Assembly: GCA_963662155.1 (NCBI GenBank)
Contig: OY759262.1
Coordinates: 67,411,203 to 67,475,202, forward strand
DNA from: Lamellibrachia columna
Lineage: Eukaryota > Annelida > Polychaeta > Sabellida > Siboglinidae
Length of the DNA stretch: 64,000 nt
Direction: 5' to 3'
The notes below the pieces were generated by a model. That model saw nothing but the letters and a program-made list of their open reading frames with translations, did not search any database and had not been told where the DNA came from. Position numbers and translations under genes: made by a program. This document shows positions 11,801 through 25,119 of the stretch, in pieces (positions within the stretch are counted from its first letter, which is position 1; every line of letters begins with the position of its first letter).

Positions 11801-14800
11801 TGTCCTTGACGTAGCTGTTGTAGGCATTCCTGCATTCATATCTGAAATCCTTCTTCAGCCTTTCGTATCGGTGAAAATCATCTGGATCACCAGTCAAGCG
11901 AGCCTTGTGGAAGGCTCTATTCATCTGCTTGGGTATTCTCTTCACTTGCCTGGTGACCCAGGTTTGGCTGTATCTTCGGGTAGACATCTTTGATGGAACT
12001 CTGGCTTCTATCAACTCCAGACACGAGTCTCTGAAGAGGTTCCATAAGTCACTGATGTTAGTTTGGTTTGTGTTGTTTTGGGTAAAGGAGCTAGTAAAGA
12101 TCTTTATATCAGCCCTCAATGTATCTGTGTCAGCGTTCTTCCATAGGAAGATCGTAATTCGTGGTGGTCTGTTTCTCTTGGCACAAATGCTGGTCTCAAC
12201 AAACACACTGTCATGATCACTAATTCCAGGAATGGTTTTACATTCCTGAATTAGGCTCGGCCGGTTTGTGATGAAGACATCTAGTATGTTGTTGCCTCTA
12301 GTAGGGAGTCTGACAATCTGTTCAGAGCCTATGTCATGCATAGTATCGAGGAAGCACCGGTTAATTTGCAAGGGGTTGCTGTTCCCACTGATAACACCAG
12401 TCTCCCAGCCAACGTCGGGAAGGGTGGCATCTCCGGTAATCCATATAGTGGAACAGGAATTGTCGTTGTGCAGTTCTCTGATATTGAGGCTCAGTTCTTC
12501 CATGTACAACTGGTCAGTGTTGGGCGGGCGGTACAGTGCTTCAATGATAAGTGGAGAATTCCCAGGGCATTCATACAGCGCAGATGTGAACTCAGTTTGG
12601 TTTTCATGTTGATATCTGTTCCTGTGATGCTGTCCTTGGTGATCGTGGCAACACCTCCATGGTGGTCTCTGCGATCCTTTCACGCAATGAAACTGTAGCC
12701 CTCTGGGAGTACTTCCCTCTCATGGATCCCTTCGTACTGCCAAAAGGCAGATGTGATGCAAATTCACGCAGAACCTATTGGTGAAGGTAATGATTAATTT
12801 CTCTAGTTAAATTAACTTCTTCCCTTATGTCCTTATGTCCTGGCCATGTAATAAATAATGTATGAACAGTGAAAGTAATCGCAGACACAGTCACCGTTGG
12901 TGACAGTCAGTGTCAGTGAAGACTGCATGACCACATGAGTCTGAGGTAACTGATATCTGTGGCATTTGTTTAAATTTTAATAAGCTTGATAAAAAGGAGT
13001 TGTAACTCTGGTGGAATGAATACAAGAATAGTCAATAGGATCATAATGCAGACTCCTGGTAAAATTGGTTTAACAGAATAATACTCCCTGTTTATCTGTT
13101 AATCAATGAAGAGATTTTATTACCAAAAAGCAAAACTTTAATCTAAATGTTCTATGTCACAGGGGGACCAGGGTGCATTACCAACATCCAGGGATTTGCC
13201 CTACTGTGTTTGGAGCAGCTGGTGCTACGGAACATTCTGGTTGCTACAAACCGAACACATGTTTTGACAGCTGCTAACTTAGATCCTCCAACAAAAACTC
13301 AGTATCAGTTATGACAAAAGTAAAATATGTTTCTAATATCTTTATTGACATATATCAACAATGGAGATGCAGTAAAACCTATCTTAGCAGACTCCTGTCC
13401 ATAACGAACACCTGTCTATAATGGACAGTTTTGAAAGTCCCAAATGACTTGCTATTAGTTTGTACTGTCCGCTAACTGTCCACAGCAGCCACCTGGCCAT
13501 TGTGGACAACGGACAGGGAATTTGGACCCAACCATTCATAATCACCCTGCCGCTTGCGGACAGGTCAAAGTACACTGATAATCCCGCGAATGAAGCCAAC
13601 TGAGCCACTTGGCTTCTCTCGGACATCAAAGCCATTTCAGGTCGGCTTTCCCTAACCACGACTACGCCAAAACTAACCTGGGTTATGCTGAACGCCTGAA
13701 AGAGATGAGGAGGTTAAGAGGAGGGCAAGTGGACAAGGATGCCTTGGGTGGCAACCTTGTTAAATCTTGTTACATCTTAAATCTTTGTTTTTAAGTCTCA
13801 GAAGCCAAGCTCCAAACTAAGTAAATGAACAGGAAGAAGACATTTTAGTAGAACTAACCAGAAACAATATGGAACAAAATTAAGAGAAGTAATAACAACA
13901 ACTAGCATCATGAACACTACATCATCTACTACATCATGAACACTACTACATCATATACTACATTATGAACACTACTACATCATCTACTACATCATGAACA
14001 CTACTACATCATCTACTACATCATGAACACTACTACATCATCTACTACATCACGAACACTACTACATCATCTACTACATCACGAACACTACTACATCATC
14101 TACTACATCATGAACACTACTAATGCTAACAAACTACATACTGACTTGTCTCCAAGAAGATGCCAACTATTCATATTTATTCAACTGCTACAAATGTATA
14201 TTACAACATCAATAAATACTTACCCAACAACTGCAAATTGTTGATGGTCAATGAACAGACATTCGGCTTTCTTGTCTGGAACAGAGCAGATGGCAACTAT
14301 GTCAATGTCAACTCAAATCATCTGACCGTATTCAATCTATTTAGATTAAACATGCCCTAATAAACATACACCTCATTTTTTAATCAGCAGGATGCATAAA
14401 TTACTATTGTAATTTTGTCTCTACCAATGTCACGGTTCAGCAATGAAAGACGATCGAAAGTTGCACTTATGTGAGTAGACTGCAATGCTGTGGTATTAGA
14501 GTGGGAGCCCAGAGCTTTTATGTATGTACATGATGCCAAAAGGTTTGGCCCATGGTCTGATGGACCACCCCTAACTTCCCAAACATGTGTTGCTGCCGGA
14601 GAGCATAGAAAAGTGACTCCATAGAAAAGTAACCGCCAGGTCACTTTTCTACATAGAATTAATAATAATAATAATGTTTTATTTCAGGCAAGAGTCCATA
14701 ATATTATAAATACATACAGGTTAAACAAAAATAAAAACATACATATACACACATGATGAACAATAGAGGTACATGTAGTGAGAAAAATATATATATATAA

Positions 14801-17800
14801 ATATACATACATGATATGTAGTAAAATATATATAAGATAAGTCAGGATAAAAAAATATATTTGTATAAAAGTACAAACATCATGAATTAAAAGCATACAA
14901 ATGATCAATCCAATGTTTAATCAATGGACTTCGATAATAAATAAAAGTGTGAAGATAATTCACAAAAAGTATATTGTCGGATTTTTCCAACCATGGTCAC
15001 TTTTCTATATAGAATTGTGACCGTGGTAACTTTTCTATATAGAATTGTGACCCTGTGGTCACTTTTTTATAGCAATATGCCCATTGAAATGTGACCACCA
15101 CTATAGAATTGTGACACCAACCTAAAAATTGAAGGTTGAGACATTGTAAGTGGTTAGGAGTTTGGTGACACATTTAGTTTGATTAGTGGCATATATATAA
15201 CTACATAATACATAAATGGGGATAATCAGATAATAATTCTTATAACTTCATAATGTATAACAAACTTACATACATACCTTTTATTTTTAAACTGCAGTTT
15301 AAACAATAAGTAATTATCAACAAGGGTCAAAATTCTATGAGGGCATTTTTTATTTTAGAAAATGACCTGGGTGTCACTTTTTATAGGGGACACTTTACTA
15401 TTTCACACAGGGTCTGGGGGGGTTGCCCCCCAAATCACTCATCGAAGGTGGCAATAAAGTGCATTTATTTATTGGAAAGACGCCATGGCCAAAAACATTG
15501 CCAACTGTTCCTTTGGGGCTTCCTGAGTCTGATGCCAGCAATTTTAGGTGGGGGACTCCCACTGCAAGCAACCCCCAAATGGAAGATGTGACACGGTTAT
15601 TTATCCTTGGGGCCATTCCTTTAAATAAATATCCTTTTCTAACCCTTTAGGGGTTGTTGGCAGGGGGAAGGCCCCACCTACAATTGCTGGCATTGGTTAT
15701 TCCGTACTCAGGGAACCCAAAGAAAAGAACTGACACTATTTTTAGCGTTGGCGTCATTCCCATAAATAAATTACCCATTTTTCGCACCCTTTGAGAGTTG
15801 CTGGCGGGGGAATCCCCCACCTAAAATTGTGGGCATTGGTCATTCCATACTCAGGGAAAGCCAAGGGAATATTTGGCACTATCTTTAGCCTTGGCGCCAT
15901 TCCCATAAGTAAATTTACTTTTTTGCCCCCTTCGATGGATGATTTGGGGAGCAACCCCCACCCCAGACCTGGCAGCAACACATTTTTGAGATGTTGTGGG
16001 GTCCCTTCTGTCCATGGAGTTCAAACCTTTTGCCGTCATTTACATAAATAAAAGCTCTGGGTTTTTTTGTGGTTTCTGGTACTTTAGGGTGCACTGATCC
16101 AGAAACCGCATGATGCCACAATTTTTACAACCATCTTAAAATCATCTCATCATCTAATTTTAGTAAATAATCTTGCATCGTAAAAGAACCTTCGTTTTGC
16201 TAGTCCATCTTGCAATGCATTGTCCATGTTTCGTTCAACAAAAAAGACAGCAGTCTTCAGAAATATATTTATACATTATAATTAATGAAATATCTATTCA
16301 TCCAGGCATGTAAACACCACTGTCTAAGGCATGTAAACACCACTGTCTAAGGCATGTAAACACCACTGTCTAAAACATGTAAACACCACTGTCTAAGGCA
16401 TGTAAACACCAATGTCTAAGACATGTAAACACCACTGTCTAAGGCATGTCAACACTACTGTCTAAGGCATGTAAACACCACTATCTAAGGCATGTAAACA
16501 CCACTGTCTAAGGCATGTAAACACCAATGTCTAAGACATGTAAACACCACTGTCTAAGGCATGTCAACACCACTGTCTAAGGCATGTAAACACCACTGTC
16601 TAAGGCATGTAAACACCACTGTCTAAGGCATGTAAACACCACTGTCTAAAACATGTAAACACCACTGTCTAAGGCATGTAAACACCACTGTCTAAGGCAT
16701 GTCAACACCACTATCTAAGGCATGTAAACACCACTGTCTAAGGCATGTAAACACCACTGTCTAAGACATGTAAACATCACCGTCCAAGACATGTAAACAC
16801 CACTGTCCAAGTTCTTTTATGATGCATTTAACAAGATTTGCCATCCAAGCCAAAGGCCGAGATGGCAAGTGGAATAGGATTCCATTGGCTTATCGAGAGT
16901 CCATCAGTGTTCGTCTCCTGAGATATGTGTCAAACTTGTTTTTAAACATATTCACGCTGCTAGCGGTTATACAATCCGTAGATAATTTGTTCCATTCATT
17001 TACTGTCCTCTATGAGAATGAGTACTTCCTGATATCCAATCTACACTGATCCTTTACTAACTTTACATCATGTCCTCTAGTTCTGCTATTTTTCTTGAGG
17101 GAGAAAAACATACTTCTATCAATATTTTCATAACCATTCAATATCTTAAAAACTTCAATCTGATCTCCTCTTAACCTCCTTGTCTCTAGAGTTGTTAAAC
17201 CACATTCTGTCAGGTGTTCTTCATAACTAAGGTCTCTCAGTTCTGGAATAATTTAAGTTGCTCTCCTCTGTATGTGTTCAACCATATCTATATCCTTCTT
17301 ACAATATTGTCTCCAAGCTTGTATACAGTATTCTAAATGAGGTATAACTATTGCTTTATACAGAGGTATAATTAGCTTTGTTCCTTGTAAGTTATGTTTC
17401 TCCTAATCAACACCAAGAATTTGATTACTCTTTGAAGCTGCAATACCACACTGCTCTGAAACTTTCATATCAGTACTTATTGTAACTCCTAAGTCCTTTT
17501 CTTTTACAGTAGTACCCAGAACAGTATCTCCTATTTTATAGTTTACATTCAAGTTCCCATGTCCTATATGTAGGCATTTGCATTTCCCAAAATTGAACAA
17601 CATCTGCCATTTCTCAGACCATTTCACTAATCTGTCTAGATCGTTTTGTAAATGTTTTTTATCACCATCAGTGTTAACCTTTCTAAACACTTCTGTGTCA
17701 TCTGCAAATTTGAGTACATTACTTGTTATATTGTTGTCCAAATCACTGATATATATTAAGAATAATAAAGGTCCTAATACTGATCCTTGTGATAACCCAC

Positions 17801-20800
17801 TCAAAACTGATTTCCAGTTTGAAACTTCTCCATCAACTACAACACGGTGACTTCTGTCAGTCAGCCAATGTTCTATCCAGTCAATTAAGCCATCCCAGAT
17901 ACCATGGGATTTAAGTAGTAATCTTTGATGTGGCACTTTGTCAAAAGCTTTCTGAAAATCTAGGTAGATAATATCTACTGGCGATCCCCATTCAAAAGGA
18001 ACAACTCCCTTTTTTAATGATAAGTTGAACACTCTTGCAAGTGGTATACTGATTTGTTCTACTGTTCCCGTTAGGTCTAATGCAAGTTGCCAGCCCCAAA
18101 TGTTTACTGTAAACAGAGATTTGCTGAAGCCAAGATTAGCCATCAACTTATCACCCTACCATAAGACATTCTAGGCCTTCCTTCCATTTCACGGGTACCT
18201 GAATGACGAGCCCACCCAGTTGGTACAGTGCATTTGTGCTCTGTGATATTCTCCCTCCCATTCACACATGCCTGAACACCATCTCTTTCAGGCTAGTGAC
18301 TGCAGGCCTATTGGAAACATCTAAATAACATGGCTGTGAACTATCCAGTAGTATCAACTGTTAAATGAGAACTTAAATGAGAGCTAATTTGACATTTTTT
18401 ATTAAATCAAATTAACCCCTTTTGGTAAAGACTTTAGTTAATTAAAATAAATTAGGCTTTCTGGAAATGTTAATTAATTAAATTAAATTAACTTGAATTA
18501 ATTTAATCAACAAATTAATAATTGAAATTAACCTATGCCTGATACTGGTCCAGGTCACATCCCCATGGACAAGTATATTAACCCGGGTCATGTCAGAAAT
18601 TCAACCTACCAATAAACAAACATTTGCTGCCATGATTTTTGATTTGTTTCATTAATATTCTACTAATTCATACCAATACTGTACTTTGAAATGAATGCAC
18701 AATTATACATCAATGTCATATCAAAGATATACTACTGCACAAAGTTGGGTGTGCTAATGAATAGTTGTGTAATTATACAAGTTAAACTCCTAAAATAGGT
18801 TTAAATTATCTTATGTGTTCTTGATGTACATACCCTTCTCTGAAAGAGTAAGAGTTAATTTTTATATATTAAAATAATGTAAACACATTGTTTGGAAAAT
18901 GTTTAATTCTAACAAGGAGCAATCAATTTAAATCACAAATCCTAAAAAAATCAGATTGGAGAATGTATTACTTTCATCTGAAATGATTACAGTTGACCTG
19001 TTTCATCACCTTGCAACATGAAAACTAAAATAATCTACACCTGATGTCATTATTTTAAAACAATTACCTCATCTTCTAGAGAAACAAATATAAGAATATA
19101 TTTCTTGATATTTTTGCACTCCTAATTTTTGGTCAAGCATTCTGTACACTTAATAGGTGAAATACAGTATATTTCTATCTATCACCAGAGAGAACATCCA
19201 TGTCTGAGAGCAGCTCTGTATATGAGAAATGAGAGCAGCATTCTGTATATGAGAAATGAGAGCAGCTCTGTATATGAGAAATGAGAGCAGCTCTGTATAT
19301 GAGAAATGAGAGCAGCTCTGTATATGAGAAATGCCTCAGTAACACACCTGAAATAAAATTATATATCCATATTGCTAGAATAGATATCTGCAGAAGGCAG
19401 TGCAGACACAAAGACAGCTTTTACCTCTTTCTGACTTGTTGTCTGGTAAACAAAGACAGCTCTTACCTCTTTCTGACTTGTTGTCTGGTAAACAAAGACA
19501 GCTCTTACCTCTTTCTGATTTGTTGTCTGGTAAACATAGACAGCTCTTACCTCTTTCTGACTTGTTGTCTGGTAAACAAAGACAGCTCTTACCTCTTTCT
19601 GACTTGTTGTCTGGTAAACAAAGACAGCTCTGACCTCTTTCTGACTTGTTGTCTGGTAAACAAAGACAGCTCTTACCTCTTTCTGATTTGTTGTCTGGTA
19701 AACATAGACAGCTCTTACCTCTTTCTGACTTGTTATCTGGTAAACAAAGACAGCTCTTACCTCTTTCTGACTTGTTGTCTGGTAAACAAAGACAGCTCTT
19801 ACCTCTTTCTGACTTGTTGTCTGGTAAACAAAGACAGCTCTTACCTCTTTCTGACTTGTCTGGTAAAGAAAGACAGGTCTTACCTCTTTCTGACTTGTTG
19901 TCTGGTAAACAAAGATGACCTGAAACAGGAAGCAAAGGCTGCAGAAATTATGAGGCTGCACATTAACACAGAACAAACTTAACCAGGGGTGGAGAGATGG
20001 TGAGAGGGCACAGTGGATGAGTTAATAGACCATGGATGGAAAGACAGTGAGAGGGACCAATGGATGAGTTAGTAGACCAGGGATGGAAAGACAGTGAGAG
20101 GGAACGAAGGATGAGTTAGTAGACCAGGGATGGAGAGACAGTGAGAGGGAACGAAGGATGAGTTAGTAGACCAGGGATGGAGAGACAATGAGAGAGAATG
20201 AAAGATGAATTAGTAGACCAGGGAAGGGGAGACAGTGAAAGAGAATGAAGGATGAGTTAGTAGACCAGGGAAGGGGAGACAGTGAGACGAATGATGGATG
20301 AGTTAGCAGACCAGGGATGGAGAGACAGTGAGAGTGAACGAAGGATGAGTTAGTAGACCAAGGATGGAGAGACAGTGAGAGAGAATGAAGGATGAGTTAG
20401 TATTCCAGGGATGGAGAGACAGTGAGATGAACGATGGATGAGTTAGTAGACCAGGGATGGAGAGACAGTTAGAGGGAATTAAGGATGAGTTAGTAGACAA
20501 GGGATGGAGAGACAGTGAGAGGGAATTAAGGATGAGTTAGTAGACAAGGGATGGAGAGACAGTAAGAGGGAACGAAGGATGAGTTAGTAGACCAGGGATG
20601 GAGAGACAGTGAGAGAGAACGAAGGATGAGTTAGTAGACCAGGGAAGGGGAGACAGTGAGAGGGAACAAAGGATGAGTTAGTATTCCAGGGATGGAGAGA
20701 CAGTGAGACGAATGATGGATGAGTTAGTAGACCAGGGATGGAGAGACGGTGAGAGGAAACGATGGATGAGTTAGTAGACCAGGGATGGAGAGACAGTGAG

Positions 20801-23800
20801 AAGGAACGATGGATGAGTTAGTAGACCAGGGATGGAGAGACAGTGAAAAGGAACGATGGATGAGTTAGTAGACCAGGGATGGAGAGACAGTGAGAGGGAC
20901 CAGTGGATGAGTTAGTAGACCAGTGATGGAGAGACAGTGAGAGAGAACGATGGGTGAGTTAGTAGACGATGGATGGAGAGGCAGTGAGAAGGAACGATGG
21001 ATGAGTTAGTAGGCCAGGTATGAAGAGACGGTGAGAGGGACCAGTGGATAAGTTAGTAGACCAGGTATGAAGAGACAGTGAGAGGGAACGATGGATGAGT
21101 TAGTAGACCAGGGACGGAGAGACAGTGAGATGAACGATGGATGAGTAAATAGACAAGGGATGGAGAGACAGTGAGAGGGAACGTAGGATGAGTTAGTAGA
21201 CCAGGGATGGAGAGACAGTGAGATGAACGATGGATGAGTAAATAGACAAGGGATGGAGAGACAGTGAGAGGGAACGTAGGATGAGTTAGTAGACCAGGGA
21301 TGGAGAGACAATGAGAGAGAACGAAGGATGAGTTAGTAGACCAGGAAAGGGGAGACATTGAGAGGGAACGAAGGATGAGTTAGTATACCAGGGATGGAGA
21401 GACAGTGAGACGAACGATGGATGAGTTAGTAGACCAGGGATGGAGAGACAGTGAGATGAACGATGGATGAGTAAATAGACAAGGGATGGAGAGACAGTGA
21501 GAGGGAACGTAGGATGAGTTAGTAGACCAGGGATGGAGAGACAGTGAGATGAACGATGGATGAGTAAATAGACAAGGGATGGAGAGACAGTGAGAGAGAA
21601 CGAAGGATGAGTTAGTAGACCAGGGAAGGGGAGACAGTGAGAGTGAACAAAGGATGAGTTAGTATACCAGGGATGGAGAGACAGTGAGACGAACGATGGA
21701 TGAGTTAGTAGACCAGGGATGGAGAGACAGTGAGAGGGAACGATGGATGAGTTAGTAGACCAGGGATGGAGAGACAGTGAGATGAACGATGGATGAGTAA
21801 ATAGACAAGGGATGGAGAGACAGTGAGAGGGAACATAGGATGAGTTAGTAGACCAGGGATGGAGAGACAGTGAGAGAGAACGAAGGATGAGTTAGTAGAC
21901 CAGGAAAGGGGAGACATTGAGAGGGAACGAAGGATGAGTTAGTATACCAGGGATGGAGAGACAGTGAGACGAACAATGGATAAGTTAGTAGGCCAGGGAT
22001 GGAGAGACAGTGATGCTCGATTTGTGAGGGACCATCCACAAATTACAGACAAAAAAAGCGATTAATTATCGGCATTTTCGGTTTTGTTTAATGGAAGTCA
22101 AGTGGAACACAATGAACAGCTCTTCAAAGATAACACTAAAATAGACTAAACATAACTAAATATACAGTGTACAGTAGAAACTATGGTAATCATTAAAATA
22201 AATACTAAGGAAGCATTTTCAGGGAAAATCTCAAAATCGGTGGATTAGCCAGTGTTTGATAAAACAGCATTTGCGAAGTTTCATGTTTACTGACATCCGA
22301 CTCATTTTGTTACGGTGGGTCACATATTTATGTGTGGATATTTGCAAGACAAACACACAATTAAATATATCTGGTAGCATACCCCTATTATGTTTGAACA
22401 TTAGGAACCAACATAAATATTTATTTATCTCATAAATATTCATTATCTGATAAGAGATAAATAAGGGCTGCATATGTTTAGTAAATCCTACATGAGTAAA
22501 TATACGCCAAACTTTTTTGGAGTATATAAATTTTAGATAGGCATATATTCATGGCCCTTCCCCAAACAATATTACAGTAAATAATATATGGGTAAATAAA
22601 CATCAAATAGATTTAACAATAATGTTTTATGTAATTTGTTGGTCACCTTTTTATAATACCAATATTCTTGGAAATTGTATTTGATACATATTTAATGTGG
22701 TTGCTCCAGTTCAATTTATTATTTATAAGTAGACCCAAAAACTTTATCTTGTTTACAATGTAAATGTTGTTATTCCTCTCTCTTATGCTGTACATATTAC
22801 TAAAGGTCATCGTATTATAGTGTAAATGTTGTTATTCCTCTCTCTTATGCTGTACATATTACTAAAGGTCATCGTATTACAGTGTAAATGTTGTTATTCC
22901 TCTCTCTTATGCTGTACATATTACTAAAGGTCATCGTATTCTCTATATTCAAAGAAAGCTTATTCATTTTAAGCCATAGAGATAGTTTTTTATTTCAGAG
23001 TTCAGTTCCGATTTTGTTCCATTAAATTTGACTAGTTGTTCTCTGCTACTTAAATAGTTATGAATCCACTGGAGCATGTTTTCTCTGATTCCATAATGTG
23101 ATAATTTTCTTAATAAGATATTATGATTAACTGTGTCAAAGGCTTTGGTAAAATCCAAAAATAGCCCAATTACATGTTCTTTATTATCAATGGCCTTACT
23201 AATTTTATCAATTATCCATATCAGTGGAATATCCTTTCCTAAATCTAAATTGAGAATTAGACAGGATGTTATGTTTCATTATATAATTTATTAATCTATT
23301 GTATATTAATCTTTAAAAATCTTTGAAAAGACAGAAATAGGTCTGTAGTTGTTAACTAATGTGGCACCATTTTAAAAACGGGAACTATATCAGCTACTTT
23401 TAGCTGATCAGGAACACATCCTTGATCAAATGATAAGTTAACAATGTAGCATAAAGGTTCAAGTATATTGGAGAAGGCCCGTTTGATAAAATAGGTTTTA
23501 TGCCATCCCATCCAGGACTAGAAAATTCTGAATGATTCTCTTTATCTCATTTGGTGTAGTTGGAGACAGAAACATTGAATTTCTATAGACTCCTTGAAGG
23601 TAATCATCAGGATTCCCTCATACAAGTTGTATCTTATCTTGAAGGTAATCATCAGGATTCCCTCAAACAAGTGGCATCTTATCTTGAAGGTAATCATCAG
23701 GATTCCCTCATACAAGTGGCATTTTATCTTGAAGGTAATCATCAGGATTCCCTCATACAAGTTGTATCTTATCTTGAAGGTAATCATCAGGATTCCCTCA

Positions 23801-25044
23801 TACAAGTCGTATCTTATCTTGAAGGTAATCATCAGGATTCCCTCATACAAGTCGTATCTTATCTTGAAGGTAATCATAAGGATTCCCTCAAACAAGTGGC
23901 ATTTTATATTGAAGGTAATCATCAGGATTCCCTCATACAAGTGGCATCTTATCTTGAAGGTAATCATCAGGATTCCCTCATACAAGTTGTATCTTATCTT
24001 GAAGGTAATCATCAGGATTCCCTCATACAAGTTGTATCTTATCTTGAAGGTAACCATCAGGATTCCCTCATACAAGTTGTATCTTATCTTGAAGGTAATC
24101 ATCAGGATTCCCTCATACAAGTCGTATCTTATCTTGAAGGTAATCATCAGGATTCCCTCAAACAAGTGGTATCTTATCTTGAAGGTAATCATCAGGATTC
24201 CCTCATACAAGTCGTATCTTATCTTGAAGGTAATCATCAGGATTCCCTCAAACAAGTGGTATCTTATCTTGAAGGTAATCATCAGGATTCCCTCATACAA
24301 GTCGTATCTTATCTTGAAGGTAATCATCAGGATTCCCTCAAACAAGTGGTATCTTATCTTGAAGGTAATCATCAGGATTCCCTCATACAAGTGGTATCTT
24401 ATCTTGAAGGTAATCATCAGGATTCCCTCATACAAGTGTATCTTATCAGCCAGCTCTGGACCTATACTTGAAAAAATATTCGTTAAATTTATCAGCTATG
24501 CACTTTTTATTTTTTGTTAATTTACCATCAATTAGTAATTCGTCATTAGATAAAAATATTTCCTTCCTTCCAATAATACTCTGATCTCTTTCTGCTACGG
24601 TAATAGGATAATTTAATTGATTTCTATATCTTTTATAATTGATTTCATTGTAAACAGTAGCTTTTTTCAAGTAATACATGTACAATTTGTGTTTAGTTCT
24701 AATGGAATTTCTAAATCCTGTAGTAATCCATGGTTTATGTTTTCTTGTCCTGATATGTTTATTACCTAAGAGAAATGAGTTATTATGTGAAAAGTAAAAT
24801 TTCATTAAGGAATATAGAATAACTTTTTTGAGTATCTCTGGATGCATCAACTTCATCCCAGCATATTTGATCTATACTGTCATTAACTGTAGCCATAGTC
24901 TGCACATTATATAATCTAGTTTCTATGGTCGTATCTACCTTTGTGATATTAGTAGATTTAGTAACTAAAAATATTGGTAAGTGATCGGAAATATCTGTAT
25001 ATATTATTCCATGCACTTGATAATTTGCATCAAGTATACCATTG

Positions 25045-25119
<75 letters not shown>

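Noticed and set aside
13384..13659. Minus-strand 91-codon ORF as a gene
   Set aside because: Lies in the Tigger-like end with no family match and no splice or homology support.
19190..19215. Minus-strand [10 protein letters not shown] as an additional VPS54 exon
   Set aside because: The 19884 and 14224 exons already join in phase and cover this part of the protein; the donor here is weak.
23542..24520. Three ~300-codon open frames
   Set aside because: All are readings of the 45-bp array inside a LINE.
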